This document shows, piece by piece, positions 28,735-52,232 of a stretch of 64,000 bases of DNA. The number at the start of each line of letters is the position of its first letter. Position 1 is the first letter of the stretch. The stretch comes from Serripes groenlandicus. Lineage: Eukaryota > Mollusca > Bivalvia > Cardiida > Cardiidae. The notes under the pieces are model-generated. The model worked only from the letters and a program-made list of their open reading frames with translations. It was not told where the DNA came from and did not search any database. The position numbers and the translations under genes were made by a program. The DNA is taken from the NCBI GenBank assembly GCA_031761405.1, contig JASEVX010000003.1:14498973-14562972 (forward strand). Direction: 5' to 3'.

Positions 28735-31345
28735 GCAAACAGCTTTGATTGTATAACAAGAGGGCCCTAAATCGATCCCCTGAATATTTTATTAGTATTT
28801 ACCTAAACTAGTCTATGTAAAACAGGTGATCCCCAGGGCGGGGCCATTTTTGACACCAGGGCTATAATTTGAACAATCTTGGTAGAGGTTAACTAGATGA
28901 AGCTACATACCAAATGTCAAAAGCCTGGACATTCTACCTTAGGACAAGAAGATTTTTAAAGTTTCTTCCTATACGAGTCTTCGTAAAACCGGGTGGAATT
29001 TTTGACCCCAGGGCTTTAAATTGAACAAGATTGGTAGAGGTCCACTAGATGAAGCTACATACCAAATATCAAAGGCTTTGGCCTTCTACTTTAAGGCAAG
29101 AAGATCCTTAAAGTTATTTCCTTATACGAATCTATGTAAAACAAGTGACCCCCGTAGAGGGGTCATTTTTGACCCCAGGGCTATAATTTGAAGAATCTTG
29201 GTAGAGGTCTACTAGATGAAGCTACATACTAAATATCAAAGGCCTGGGCCTTCTACTTTTAGACAAGAAGATTTTTAAAGTTTTTTCCCTATACGAGTCT
29301 ATGTAAAACAAGTGACCCCCGAGGAGGGTCCATTTTAGACCCATGGGCTATAATTTGCACAAACTTGGTAGAGGTCCACTAGATGATGCTACATACCAAA
29401 TATCAAAGGCATGGGCCTTCTACTTTTAGACTAGAATATTTTTTAAGTTTTGGTTAATTTCCCCTTTTTTGTTGCTGTGGCAACCAGAGCTCTCAATGGA
29501 ATTCAAATCGTTGAACAATTTTGAAAGAGGGCCACCAAAGGAACATTCCTGTGAAGTTTGGTTGTAATTGGTCTTGTGGTTAAGGAGGAGATGATGTTTA
29601 AAGCTAAAAGTTAATGACGGACAGGGAGTGATCAGAATAGCTCACATTGAGCCTTTGGACGGTCTAAATGGATATGATCAACAAGAGGACCATGAAGGTC
29701 CTATATCGCTCACCTGATATAATAAAACTTAAAAAGTTTTCAGTGTTCTTTCCCCTATATGAGTCTATGAAAAACAAGTGACCCCCGGGGAGGGGTCAAT
29801 TTTGGACCACAGTGCTATAATTTGAACAATCTTGGTAGAGGTTCACTAGATGATGCTACATACCAAATATCTTTTAGACAAGAAGATTTTTAAAGTTTTT
29901 TCCCTATCTTATGTAAAAGAAGTGACCCCCGGGGAGGGGTCATTTTTTACCCCAGGGCTATAATTTGAACACTCTTGGTAGAGGTCCACTAGATGATGCT
30001 ACATACCAAATATCAAAGACCAGGTCCCTCTACTTTTAGACAAGAAGATTTTTGAAGTTTTTCCCCTTAATGAGTCTATGTAAAACAAGGGACCCCCGGG
30101 ATGGGGTCATTTTTGATCCCAGGGCTATAATTTGATCAATCTTGGTAGAGGTCCACTAGATGATGCTACATACCAAAGGTAGGGCCCTCTTCTTTTAGAC
30201 AAGAAGATTTTTAAAAAAAAATCTCTGAGTCTATATAAAACAAGTGACCGGATGGGGTCATTTTTGACCCAGGGCTATAATTTGAACAATCTTGGAAGAG
30301 GTCCACAATGATGCTACATACCAAATATCAAAGGCCTGGGCCTTCTACTTTGAGACAAGAAGATTTTTAAAGTTTTTCCCTTATCTATGTCATACAAGTG
30401 ATTAGAGGTCAATTTTGACCCCAGGGCTATATTTGAACAATCTTGGTAGAGGTCCACTAGATGATGCTACATACCAAATATCAAAGGCCTGGGGCCTCTA
30501 CTTTTAGACATGAAGATTTTTTAAGTGTTTTCTCTATATGAGTCTATGTAAAACAATAGACCCCAGGGGAGGGGTCATTTTGACCCCAGGGCTATAATTT
30601 GAACACTCTTGGTAGAGGTTCACTAGATGATACTACCCAATATCAAAGGCCTGGGGCCTCTACTTTTAGACAAGAAGATTTTTTAAGTTTTCCCCCTATA
30701 TGAGTCTACGCAAAATAAGTGATCCCCGGGATGGGGTAATCTTTTACCCCAGGACTATAATTAGAACAATCTTGGTAGAGATCCACTAGATGATGCTACA
30801 TACCCAATATCAAAGGCCTGGGACCTCTACTTTTAGACAAGAAGATTTATTAAGTTTTTCCCCTATATGAGTCTATGTAAAACAAGTATCATTTTTGACC
30901 CCAGGGCTTTAATTTTAACAATCTTGGTAGAGGTCCCCTAGATAATGCTACATACCAAATATCAAAGGCCTGGGCCATCTACTTTTAGACAAGAAGATTT
31001 ATTAAGTTTTTTCCCTATATGACTCTATGAGAAACAAGTTACTCCTGGGGAGGGGTCATTTTTGACCCCAGGGCTATAATTTGAACAACGTTGGTAGAGG
31101 TTTACTAGATGATGCTACATACCAAATATCAAAGATTTTTTAAGTTTTGGTTAATTTTCCCTTTTTTGTTGCTGTGGCATGGAATAGAATTTTTTGAACA
31201 AGTTTGAAAGAGATCCACCCAAGGATCATTCCTGTAATTTTTTTTTGAATTTGGTTAATTGGTTTAGGAGGAGAAGTTGTTTGTAGGAAAATGTGAACGA
31301 ATGGACCGACAACGACGACGAATGGCGAGCGATCACAAAAGCTCA
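28735..31345. repeat. Two tandem-cored repeats with 180-bp units
   Basis: The units share AATCTTGGTAGAGGTCCACT, AGATGATGCTACATACC, TTAGACAAGAAGATTTTT and GTCTATGTAAAACAAGTGAC. The first element starts AACAAGAGGGCCCTAAATCG (about 28757) and ends near 29660; the second starts AACAAGAGGACCATGAAGG (about 29680) and ends near 31345. About four and eight units respectively. Confidence 0.8.
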
Positions 31346-31432
31346 CCTTGCACTTTGTGCATAGTTGAGATAAAAAGTAATGGCAATGCATGCATATTAA
31401 AAACTCATGAGTATCATGAGCACCAAGTTTCA

Positions 31433-31634
31433 TTAACCCTTACCCACCTGCAGACGCATTAGCAGCAGACGACTTTTGAAAACATTGTGGCCATAGAGAG
31501 CAATTTCCCCTTTGGCCACAATAATTTCAACTTCTTTTAACAATTAATCTATCTTTTAGGGAGATTTTTCAGGTTTTTGTCATCTTGTTTTTAAAAGTCG
31601 TCTGCAGATTTGCTGTATGTGGGAAAGGGATCAA
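31433..31634. mobile_element. TTAA-type MITE downstream of RWDD4
   Basis: TTAA at 31433-31436, then CCCTTACCCACCTGCAGACG. The right end GTATGTGGGAAAGGGATC is partly repeated in the adjacent duplication (31560-31795). Confidence 0.65.
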
Positions 31635-31795
31635 ATTGAAGACGTAGTTTGTTCTTCAATGTTCGTATATCATACTGTAAGATTTTTCAGGTTTTTGTCA
31701 TCTTGTTTTTTAAAGTCGTCTGCTGCAGATTTGTTGCATGTGGGAAAGGGATCAAATTGAAGACGTAGTTTGTTCTTCAATGTTCGTATATATAT
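31560..31795. repeat. Tandem duplication of about 118 bp
   Basis: GATTTTTCAGGTTTTTGTC through CAATGTTCGTATAT occurs twice in a row, spanning the MITE right end and its flank. Confidence 0.85.
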
Positions 31796-31837
31796 ATCAT
31801 ACTGAAAGATCAACACAGCAATTCAAGTATTTTGTTG

Positions 31838-31945
31838 GGGTATAGCAACAAACGTTTTTTTGTGGGGTATAACAACAACCTTTTTTTGTGGGATATAACA
31901 ACAAGCTTTGTTTTTGGGGTATAGCATCAAGCTTTGTTTTAGGTA
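31838..31945. repeat. About 27-bp minisatellite just 3' of RWDD4
   Basis: Four degenerate units of GGGGTATAACAACAAGC plus TTTGTTTTT, ending about 20 bp downstream of the RWDD4 stop codon, so probably within its 3' UTR. Confidence 0.7.
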
Positions 31946-31966
31946 TAAAAATCTTGATAAAAAAGG

Positions 31967-45480
<13,514 letters not shown>

Positions 45481-46916
45481 CTGTGAAACAAAAAGTACAA
45501 TTGAGCTGTGACATGTGATCAGAAAAAATACACTTTTGAGTCCAATAAGGTCTAACAATTGAAATGTGTTGTACATTCCAAGCATCTTAAAATTTTGACT
45601 CGAGTTGGAAAACCATGATATTCAGTTTCTTAATTGAATCTGACGATATATAATTATAATAAGTTAGTGTGCAGGCAACAAAGCAATTGTGTTTACCACA
45701 ACAATCACGAAGCTGTGATATTCATGGAAGTGACTTTAACTGCATTGCTTGAATGACAAAAACCGTTAATCGTAGCACAACTGGTCCCCCTCCTTTATGA
45801 TATGTCTGAGCAGGGATTAGTCCAGGTTTCTGTACTAGGAATGCAATTTTATATTTTGACTTTTCGCATCTTATTCTTAATGCAATATGTAACGGCGATA
45901 TATTGAGACTAAGCAGGTATAAGTCCTACAAAGAAAGACATCACATATGATCATTTTCCATTTTGTTATTATTCTACATACTCTGTTGCCAAATAAATAA
46001 CAGATAATAAAACAAGCAAGCGAAGGTCTAAATTATTTGGACTAAGCAGGGACTGATTATGCTAGATTGGAAACAATTAACTAATTTATTTGTGAGAAAG
46101 GTCAAGGCAAAGGCTGGACCTCGATGACGCCAATAGTCTAGATGTAGCTAGTTGTACTGTAATCAACGTCTGATTTATATTTTAAAAAACGAAGTAATTT
46201 AAAGCAACAAGTGACATGTATGTTATTTTGAGACAACTGGCGGTGTTCTAGAATAGGGGTACGTTTTAGCTTATAAAATCTTTAAATCAAATTCGATACC
46301 AAAATGGTGGTAATCAAAAGAATCGTCTCAATAATACAGACAGACAGGTCGCCATGTTGTATGTCTCTCTGGCTTTATCTGGGAAACAAGAGAGATGTTG
46401 TGGTAAAGACACATCGTTCCCCTCATCTATACAACCCTCCCAGCAGGTATAAATACCTCTTGCAGTTCCTGGTTACTCATCACAAAGTTTTAATTCATCT
46501 GTCGACCAAAATAGTTCAGAAAAAGGGCCAGTTGTGTTAAAAAAATTATTCTGAGACGGTGGTTTCTCACGTCATTTTTCCCCGTTGTCACCGCAATGTT
46601 TCGGACAATATGCGTTCTAGGAAAATGTTAGAAACATTCCGAAACGGAGGTATAGAAATACCGGAACGGACCAAAGTGACCGGAATGGGCAGAGGGGAAT
46701 ATACCCGAATTGGGCGGACCGGAATGGGCAAAATTGGAGACAAAGTAATATCAGAATGAACATGGAAATACGGAAATTGACTAGATACAAAATCATGTAT
46801 GTAGATTATACGTGGGGTTGAACATGCAGGTTAGTAAGCTATTGACCAATGAGATGAACATACAATTACCGGAATATATAAGAAATCTTTAACATGATCA
46901 AGTTTTTCGGCGTAAA
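45481..46916. other. Presumed RWDD4 intron 1 or 5' region
   Basis: 45924-46050 is a repeat shared with 5718-5842. At 46330-46360 the minus strand has ACAACATGGCGACC opening MATCLSVLLRRFF then a stop; its CT|GTATTA could act as a weak donor in the right phase for RWDD4, but the residues do not fit the family N-terminus. Short GGAATGGGCAGA-type repeats at about 46660-46740. Confidence 0.3.
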
Positions 46917-47482
46917 CAGTGGCGTAGCTTGGCAAGAATCAATGTGTAGGCCGTCTCGTGAGAAAATCAACATTGTGGACTCTGCGTAAAGTATCGACCC
47001 GGATCCGCCTAAGCATGCCACACAGATAGCCGGATATACACTTTTCGCTGTGGAAGACAGTGGTGTAGAAGTAGAGCGTCGGCCTCTCGTATCAAAGGTC
47101 CCTGGTTCGAGTCCCGTGATGAGCGGATTCTGACTTTGGGATTTTTCCACACAATCGGCGCGAGTACTGGTTAAGTATCCAGGAAGCAGACATGGAGCGT
47201 GATTAATATAAGCTTAAAGCTTGTTTCGCAATCGATTTAAAATAAATAAGTTTAAACTAAATACACTTTTCGCCTCCTGTGGATCTTCTGTTTCAGGAAT
47301 ACTACTCTATTTATCCCCCCCTTAGACGGAAGTGTCGGGCGGATCAGTCTGAGCGGACAGCGCAGGCTGATCTGGTCGATACAATACGCATATATGTGTA
47401 TCGCTGTAGCTGCATTTTGGGGCATTTTTAGAACAAATGTGTAGGCACGTGCCTACAGTGCCTAAAGGGAGCTACGCCCCTG
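46917..47482. mobile_element. hAT-like element carrying nested elements
   Basis: Ends CAGTGGCGTAGCTTGG and AGCTACGCCCCTG are near-inverse; CAGGGGCGTAGC is a typical hAT end. Inside is a copy of the 49649-49904 element, itself interrupted by a SINE at 47049-47260. Flanking 8-mers do not match clearly. Confidence 0.55.
47049..47260 (+). mobile_element. tRNA-derived SINE, family 1, with exact 13-bp target duplication
   Basis: Flanked by ATACACTTTTCGC at 47036-47048 and 47261-47273. It has a tRNA-like head (AGAGCGTCGGCCTCTCGTA, GGTTCGAGTCCC B box), a body with TTTGGGATTTTTCC and an AAATAAATAAGTTTAAAC tail. Confidence 0.88.
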
Positions 47483-47689
47483 GTAAATGTTATTATCACA
47501 TAAAGCCCTCTCTAGGAGTGTCAACATCCCATAGCATAAATATCAAAAAACACTACTAAATATCACATGACACTACAAATTGGTTCAAGTCACAAGTCTT
47601 TGTTACAACGCGGGATCCAAACTATGAACAGGATGTCACGTCAGCGGTTTGACGTCATAACGTTAGTCTCTTTACCTTGGTTTACATTG
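47483..47689. other. No feature seen
   Basis: Unassigned sequence between the hAT-like element and the LINE fragment. Confidence 0.4.
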
Positions 47690-48535
47690 GTGTAGAGATC
47701 CTTATAGGCTACTGCCTCTCTGATCCATCTCAATTATTTTTGTGTTTCCCGCTTCCGGTCCTTCGTAATCTTGTGTAAATTTAATTGGAAGATATTTCCA
47801 ATACACATTTAATTTGTTCTTAAAACTATTAACGCTGCAGGCAGTAACTAAGTCCTCTGGCAGATTCAGGCTATGGCCTCTTGTTTGAGTATTATTTAAA
47901 GGGAAAATATCACGGCATTCTATTTTGTCTATGTTGTGGATTATTTTATAAGTTTCTACCATATCTGTTCGTAGTCTTCTGTACTGAAGTGAAGGAAGGC
48001 CTAATGTTTTTAATCTTTCTGGATAACTTAATTGTTTTGTTGATGCTGGGCCAACTAATACTTATTAGTTGTCCCAGGTTGATGGTAGTAATTCTGTTGC
48101 TCTTCTCTGTACGTTTTTGATAGTTATCTTTTTTTTTTAAATTTGTTGTTGTCCAGGCTGTGCTGGCGTATTCTAGTTGTGGCCCAATAAGGCTTTTGTA
48201 CAGTATAAGGAGAATTTCTTGATCTAGATAACTGAATGATCTTTTTATTATTCCTAAAGTTTTGTTTGCTTTTTTGACTTGTGGTCTTGAAATTTTAATT
48301 TGCTGTCTATTATGACTCCGAAGTCTTTTTCTTGAGATGTCTTGGTGATTCTGTTCCCATCCATATAGTATTGAGCTCTATTTTCCTCATTTTGTCCAAA
48401 GTGAATATGCATGTTTACATTTATCCTTGTTGAAAGTTAATAGCCATTTGTTTGACCATTTGGAAAGAATGTCGAGGTCCTTCTGCAGTGTTTGAAAGTC
48501 ATTATCGTCTTTGGCGCCAAAACGGGTAAATTTCA
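47690..48535 (-). mobile_element. 5'-truncated LINE fragment (RT C-terminal domain), degraded
   Basis: The minus strand, read across several frameshifts, gives LQKDLDILSKWSNKWLLTF, DFGVIIDSKLKFQDH, ILYKSLIGPQLEYASTAW, GLPSLQYRRLRTDMVETYKI and SVNSFKNKLNVYWKY. This is the usual RT thumb and C-terminal order of jockey/CR1-like elements. It starts just after where the FADD motif would be. Confidence 0.8.
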
Positions 48536-49039
48536 TGTAGAAAAATGGTTAATGTTATGTACATTTTGTCTAAATACGCGTCATAATCACTTTATGTGAT
48601 AAAAAGAAAATATCTCATTTGTGTTCATTTTTTTATCACTTTTAATAAACTCGTTAACTAAGCTGAATATGACGCCCGCCAAGGCTCGCGTCATATCATC
48701 TTAGTAAACTCGTTTAATAAACGTGATAATAAATAAACACTCATGAAATATCCTCTATGTATCACATATGGTCACCTTGTTCTTTAACTAGTCTTTTTTT
48801 GTAACAATTAAATGTTGTGAATAAAGTACAATTTTTAAATTTATTCAGGAGGAATATCAATCTCTTTAAAATCAGACCATTTATAATTAGCTGACATAGA
48901 CTTAAACTGTAGCTTAGTTTTACGTATATATTTATACACGGGCGGCCTTCTTCCGGTACAATTACATGGCCCAACCCAGATGGCTCGTAAATGTCGTATG
49001 GTTTGTATGTCTAGTGTTTTACACCGCTTTCAACATTTA
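48536..49039. other. No gene seen
   Basis: AT-rich. A short inverted pair (TTTATCACTTTTAATAAAC / TTTAATAAACGTGATAA) around a GACGCCCGCCAAGGC core at about 48633-48728 could be a small hairpin element. Confidence 0.4.
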
Positions 49040-49258
49040 TTCAGTTATATCACGGCGTTTCCTGGGTAAGTTAACAGTACTGATCCAAATATCCTGACAC
49101 CATCCAGCAGTCGTCATGCTATACCCGCAACCCTGAGCGCCAAGGAGGGCAACACTTTATACCATTTATAAAGTCTTTGATATGACCCGGTCGGGGTTTG
49201 AACCCACACCGAGGCGGACGCTCTACCAGTAGGCTACACCACCGAGGCGGTTAGTCTG
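49040..49258 (-). mobile_element. tRNA-derived SINE, family 2 (minus orientation)
   Basis: Reverse complement has GGTGTAGCCTACTGGTAGAG (A-box region) and GGTTCAAACCC (B box). Its tail is AACTGAATAAATG-like after GTGATATAACTG. Confidence 0.75.
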
Positions 49259-49285
49259 TTTCAAGCACTGCATATTTCTAGGGGG

Positions 49286-49594
49286 ATCTCCTCGGTAGTG
49301 TAGTGGTAGATTGTCAACGTCAGGTGTGGGATGTCGCGTAATCGACCCCTGGTCGGATCATACTAATTAATGGTAGTTATAAGGCTTTTCTTCCTTGGCG
49401 TTCAGGATTGAGGATTTAGCATTACCACAGACTCGCTGAAGTTAGATAGGATGGACTGTTGTATTGGTAACGTTCGCAGGAAACGTTCGCTGATGTCAGA
49501 AAAGATGGACTGTTGTACTGGTAACGTTCGCAGGAAACGCTCTGATACAACTGAAAAATTGTTGAAAGCGGCGTAAAACCCCATGCAAACAATC
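49286..49594 (+). mobile_element. tRNA-derived SINE, family 2 (plus orientation)
   Basis: Head TCGGTAGTGTAGTGGTAGA, B-box region TAATCGACCCC; body duplicated at GATGGACTGTTGTA CTGG (two copies); tail TGTTGAAAGCGGCGTAAAAC, a motif widespread in molluscan SINEs. Confidence 0.75.
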
Positions 49595-49648
49595 AAGTGT
49601 TCTTTGGTATGCTTCTTTCTATTTTTAATATACCCGTAAAACACCATA

Positions 49649-49904
49649 TGAGCCGTCCCGCGAGTAAACCAACAATGTGGACTCTGCGTAACTATCGAAC
49701 CGGATCAGCTAAAGCATACCGCGCAGGCTAACCCCGACACTCACTTTTCGCCTCCTGTGGATTTTCTGTTTCAGGAATCATGACTCTATACCCCTGTGGC
49801 GGAATGTGTCGGCCCGGATCAGTCTGCGCGGACTGTGCAGGCTGATCTGGGTCGATACATTACGCAGATTCCATAATGTTGGTTTTCTCGCGGGACGGCT
49901 CATA
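49649..49904. mobile_element. 256-bp MITE with about 30-bp TIRs
   Basis: Ends ATGAGCCGTCCCGCGAG and CTCGCGGGACGGCTCAT, extending inward through CAACAATGTGG / ATAATGTTGG. Internal CTTTTCGCCTCCTGTGGAT is shared with the copy at 46.95-47.4 kb. Confidence 0.85.
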
Positions 49905-50265
49905 TATATATCTATTTTTTTTCAAAGACATCTATTATTGTAAATATATATAACATCTATAAATAGGAGTACCTCTTATTTTCAAGAAATGAAAATTACA
50001 AAAATGTCCAACCATAGGTAAAGTTGTGCAATAGCCAGATACCCAGAAACCAGAAACAAGCACACTACACATATAAGATATACAAGAGTTGCTGCAAGAT
50101 GCAGCAGTTCAATGTTAGCGCGGGAATCAGAATGTTATGGCTTAAGAAATACTGTTTGATTCGAAAAACACGAAACCCGCTTTTAAATATATGATATAAA
50201 TATATGATAACAATAGTTTTTTAGTTATATACGTAAAACGAAAACAAAAATACCTTTTCCCGACG
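49905..50265. other. No feature seen
   Basis: AT-rich, nothing recognised. Confidence 0.4.
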
Positions 50266-50467
50266 TGTTGACCTCGATCTCCCAAAATTATTGTAAACAT
50301 GTGTCTGCGCATGCGCGTCCTTCCCTCCTTAATATATTCTTAAAATCGCAAAATTTAGTACAATAACTTGTTGACCTCGATCTCCCAAAATTAGTGTTGT
50401 TAGCATTTGTCTGCGCATGCGCGTCCCCCCCCTTAATATATTCTTAAAATCGCAAAATTTAGCACAG
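50266..50467. repeat. About 101-bp tandem duplication carrying NRF1-like sites
   Basis: TTGACCTCGATCTCCCAAAA starts both copies, and each holds TGCGCATGCGCG (50306-50317 and 50412-50423) followed by TTAATATATTCTTAAAATCG. Confidence 0.8.
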
Positions 50468-50485
50468 TAACTAAGCAATTAAAAA

Positions 50486-50973
50486 ACTATGGTTTTTATT
50501 TGCATTTTAATTATAAAAAAAAAATACTCGCTTATAAAAAGACTTGTTCCCTAATCTTAATATTCTATTTCAAACTTAAACGAGAACCAGTCTAGTGACG
50601 AACTGCTACGGAAATATCCGAGAACTGACGGCAAGTCAAAAGAAAAGAGAGAGAAGTGTAACGGGAACGCGGTTAAGGTATAATTATCACTTCTACAGCC
50701 TTGCTGTGGAAGCCGGTTTTTATAGCGACGTTGGTAGAGTGGTTGACCTTTTAATAAAGTTAAGCAACGTTCATCGCGGTTAGTGCCTGGATGGTTGACC
50801 CGCGATGGTTTAACGCCGGTACACGTTACACTATGGTATTAATTTACATTTTAATTATAAAAAAACTAATCGCATATAAATAGACTGGTTCACTTATCTT
50901 AATCTTCTATTGCAAACTCGAACTAGAACCAGTCTAGTGACGAACTGCTACGGAAATATCCGAGAGCTGACGG
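50486..50973. repeat. Direct repeat pair flanking the 5S-derived element
   Basis: About 150 bp (ACTATGG…CATTTTAATTATAAAAAA…ACCAGTCTAGTGACGAACTG…CGGAAATATCCGAGA) occurs at 50486-50636 and 50831-50973 with the 5S-derived element between. Confidence 0.8.
50656..50830 (+). mobile_element. 5S-rRNA-derived element, copy 2
   Basis: 50758-50800 reads AGTTAAGCAACGTT and CGCGGTTAGTGCCTGGATGG, very close to 5S box A and box C. The flanking GTTTTTATAGCGACGTTGG is shared with 17849-18028. Confidence 0.7.
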
Positions 50974-50981
50974 TAAAATAC

Positions 50982-50993
50982 GGCGCATGCGCG
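50982..50993. promoter_or_regulatory. NRF1-like site
   Basis: GGCGCATGCGCG, followed 27 bp later by a half-matching CTCATGCGCA. No adjacent gene was recognised; it could belong to an unseen first exon such as that of RWDD4. Confidence 0.35.
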
Positions 50994-52025
50994 ATCAAGA
51001 CGATTAACACGGCTCATGCGCAAGCCCCATTGCACTGGAGACAGTTCTAAACACAACCAATATATGCACTGGTGCTGAGGCACCCGCGCAATAAACTTAT
51101 AGATAGAATTCTCATTTGCTTGCATCATCAACACAAGAAAATAAACAATGGAGCGCAATGAGGCCGTTTAATTTCGAAATTAAACTTAATAATTCAATAA
51201 TTATGTCAGTTACAACGGGGATATTCGGTTCAAGGGAAACAGATATTCTCTGTTCTTTCCAGAACAATAAAACAAACGATTATTCGGTTTGATGAATGAC
51301 AATGACAATGGCAATTACATATCTTTATTCAAAAGTACTTAGGCCACCGGCCCGTAATACATAACATAATATTTATACATCTATTACATTCTGAAAAGTG
51401 TCCCTAAAACTAAAACTCTGTCAACAGCATGTATACGTAGTGTGCTAATTTTCTAATTAGCAAAGGGTTGTTATATTGTAGTAAGCTGTAGAAACTAGTA
51501 ATGTAAGTACACATGATTATAACCATTATGATCGAAACAAACTGACTTAACAAAGATTCGATTATACGGACTGCATTCGTTATAGCACTACTTCAATGAT
51601 GAATTGAATTAATAAACTGTCTATTTTGTTTTTATATAAATTACGCAGAACGATATCTGAGGTGTGTTTGTATTTGAGAGTTTAAATTGGATCAGTCCCA
51701 ATATCAAATCGGGGGTTTATATATAGCAATCTTTAAGCAGTAGAAGTCTATTGAATAAATCATGAATCATGTTTATCAAACTGACATAAATAGTAGGGAT
51801 ATCAGATGTTTTTTGTTTCGATCTCCGGTCAATAAAGATAAAGTTCAAGCGAGGATGAGGGACTATGTGAAAATCTCCATAACTAAAAGGCTCAGCCTTA
51901 ATACAAAGACTGACAGAGGTATCTGAACTCATCTTGTAAAATCTGAAGGAATCCAAATGGGCATTAACTGACATTTACATCTGCATCATAATTCTTGACT
52001 ATTAAATGACAGTTACATGTAGTAA
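50994..52025. other. No gene seen
   Basis: About 51300-51385 (TATCTTTATTC…GTACTTAGGCCACCGGCC) resembles 59640-59720 and looks like an inverted LINE 3' end. The minus-strand frame 51717-51974 has no recognised motif. Confidence 0.4.
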
Positions 52026-52232
52026 TGTTAGCCCTTTCCCACATACAGACACTTTCTAATGTCTACGCAGCAGACGACTTATGAACACATTGATGATGAG
52101 TGTGGTCCAAGGAGAAATTGCTCATGATGGATTGAATAATTCTTCTTTTATTACTAGAGATTTTCCATGACTTCTCCTAGGTTTTTCAAAGTTGTGTGCT
52201 GCAGATTTGTTGTATGTTGGAAAAGGTGAAAG
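52026..52232. mobile_element. Diverged TTAA-type MITE
   Basis: TTAGCCCTTTCCCACATACA and GTATGTTGGAAAAGG ends. Confidence 0.65.

Noticed and set aside
46330..46360. RWDD4 start exon MATCLS on the minus strand
   Set aside because: The phase would fit, but the donor is weak and the residues do not resemble the acidic RWDD4 N-terminus.
50934..51158. Minus-strand frame with MQANENS as an RWDD4 start
   Set aside because: It looks a little like the vertebrate N-terminus but has no donor in the required place.
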